Part shown: positions 5,222 to 5,615 of the stretch, in pieces
Numbering within the stretch: position 1 is the first letter of the stretch
How the letters are laid out: every line of letters begins with the position of its first letter
Assembly (NCBI GenBank): GCA_019314105.1
Contig: JAFCZY010000245.1
Coordinates: 1 to 5,615 of the forward strand
Direction: 5' to 3'
Source of the DNA: Deltaproteobacteria bacterium
GTDB lineage: Bacteria > Desulfobacterota > Desulfobacteria > Desulfobacterales > Desulfobacteraceae
DNA: 5,615 nucleotides
Notes under the pieces: generated by a model
What the model was told of the DNA's origin: nothing
Databases searched by the model: none
The model's input: the letters and a program-made list of their open reading frames with translations, nothing else
Translations under genes and position numbers: made by a program

Positions 5222-5615
5222 TTATATTTTGCGCACAATATCATTGGGTTGACATTGAATTTCAAGCGTAAGGACAGCAAGTGTGTTTGGATGGACACTA
5301 TCAACCGAATTTTTATTCATATCAAGCATCTCTATAATTTTTGTCCGTTTGGAGCGCCCTTTTGGCGACAGGACTTCAATTATATCACCTCTACAGAGTT
5401 TGTTTCTAATGCCCACCGTATAACTTTGATTTTCTGTGCTGCCGATTATTTTTCCAATAAAGCTGTGGATTTTTCCCTGGTGAATGTTGTTGTAATTGGG
5501 CAGCTGTTCATCGGGTTGGTTAAAATAAAAACCCGTACAATATTCTCTGTGGAAAACCTGGTAAAGCTCGGCAAGCCAATCCGGATTCATTTCAAATGTA
5601 TCCGGGTCATCAACA
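5222..5615 (-). CDS. Peptidase U32 family protein, C-terminal 130 residues (5' end outside window)
   Basis: The frame stays open to the window edge (Val-Asp-Asp-Pro-Asp-Thr-Phe-Glu before the Met at 5590), so that Met is internal and the gene continues beyond 5615. The visible part matches the end of long U32 proteins. It contains NPDWLAELYQVFHREYCTGF (from the internal Met+1), then YFNQPDEQ, and a C-terminal beta-barrel domain containing SFIGKIIG, VGIRNKLCRGDIIEVLSPKG and HPNTLAVLTLE, ending NDIVRKI. Members with this extra domain include E. coli YegQ/TrhP and B. subtilis YrrO. These make 5-hydroxyuridine at tRNA position 34 from prephenate, despite the peptidase name. UbiU/UbiV-type members are shorter and, as I recall, lack this domain. 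The cluster-binding and catalytic parts are outside the window, so the exact subgroup is inferred. Its TAA at 5224-5222 lies 15 bp before the acetyltransferase gene. Confidence 0.88.
   Translation of the reverse strand, partial: VDDPDTFEMNPDWLAELYQVFHREYCTGFYFNQPDEQLPNYNNIHQGKIHSFIGKIIGSTENQSYTVGIRNKLCRGDIIEVLSPKGRSKRTKIIEMLDMNKNSVDSVHPNTLAVLTLEIQCQPNDIVRKI

Overview
The window looks like an ordinary, gene-dense piece of a bacterial chromosome. Base composition is moderate (the pgk stretch at 2641-2700 is about 47% GC), start sites use AAGGA-type Shine-Dalgarno sequences, and there are no insertion sequences, CRISPR arrays, tRNAs or rRNAs. The style of the proteins and the gyrA-radC-pgk neighbourhood suggest a sulfate-reducing member of the Desulfobacterota (Desulfobacter/Desulfobacula-like). 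That placement is inferred from memory of protein style, not from a search.

Plus strand, 1-4756: five genes point the same way with almost no spacing. They are the 3' two-thirds of gyrA (cut by the left edge), radC (overlapping gyrA by 29 bp), an 87-codon cysteine-containing unknown gene (ATGA overlap with radC), pgk (14 bp later, with its own ribosome binding site) and a 342-codon gene of unknown function (32 bp later, GTG start). No terminator hairpin is visible between them, so they probably form one transcription unit mixing DNA topology (GyrA), a RadC JAMM-domain protein, central carbon metabolism (phosphoglycerate kinase) and two unknowns.

Minus strand, 4751-5615: two genes run towards the first group. 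Upstream is the C-terminal end of a U32-family protein, which continues past the right edge and is of the long type with a C-terminal beta-barrel domain. Fifteen bases later comes a 151-codon GNAT acetyltransferase resembling the short, stand-alone N-acetylglutamate synthases. The last plus-strand gene and this acetyltransferase overlap tail to tail by six bases, and the palindrome TTATAA supplies both TAA stop codons.

The recognised genes are housekeeping genes. The parts worth a second look are the 342-residue unknown with its sharply AT-rich segment, the small four-cysteine protein between radC and pgk, the terminator-less convergent junction, the odd translation start of radC, and unusual residues in conserved motifs of Pgk and the acetyltransferase. 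I found no convincing evidence of an undescribed multi-gene system.
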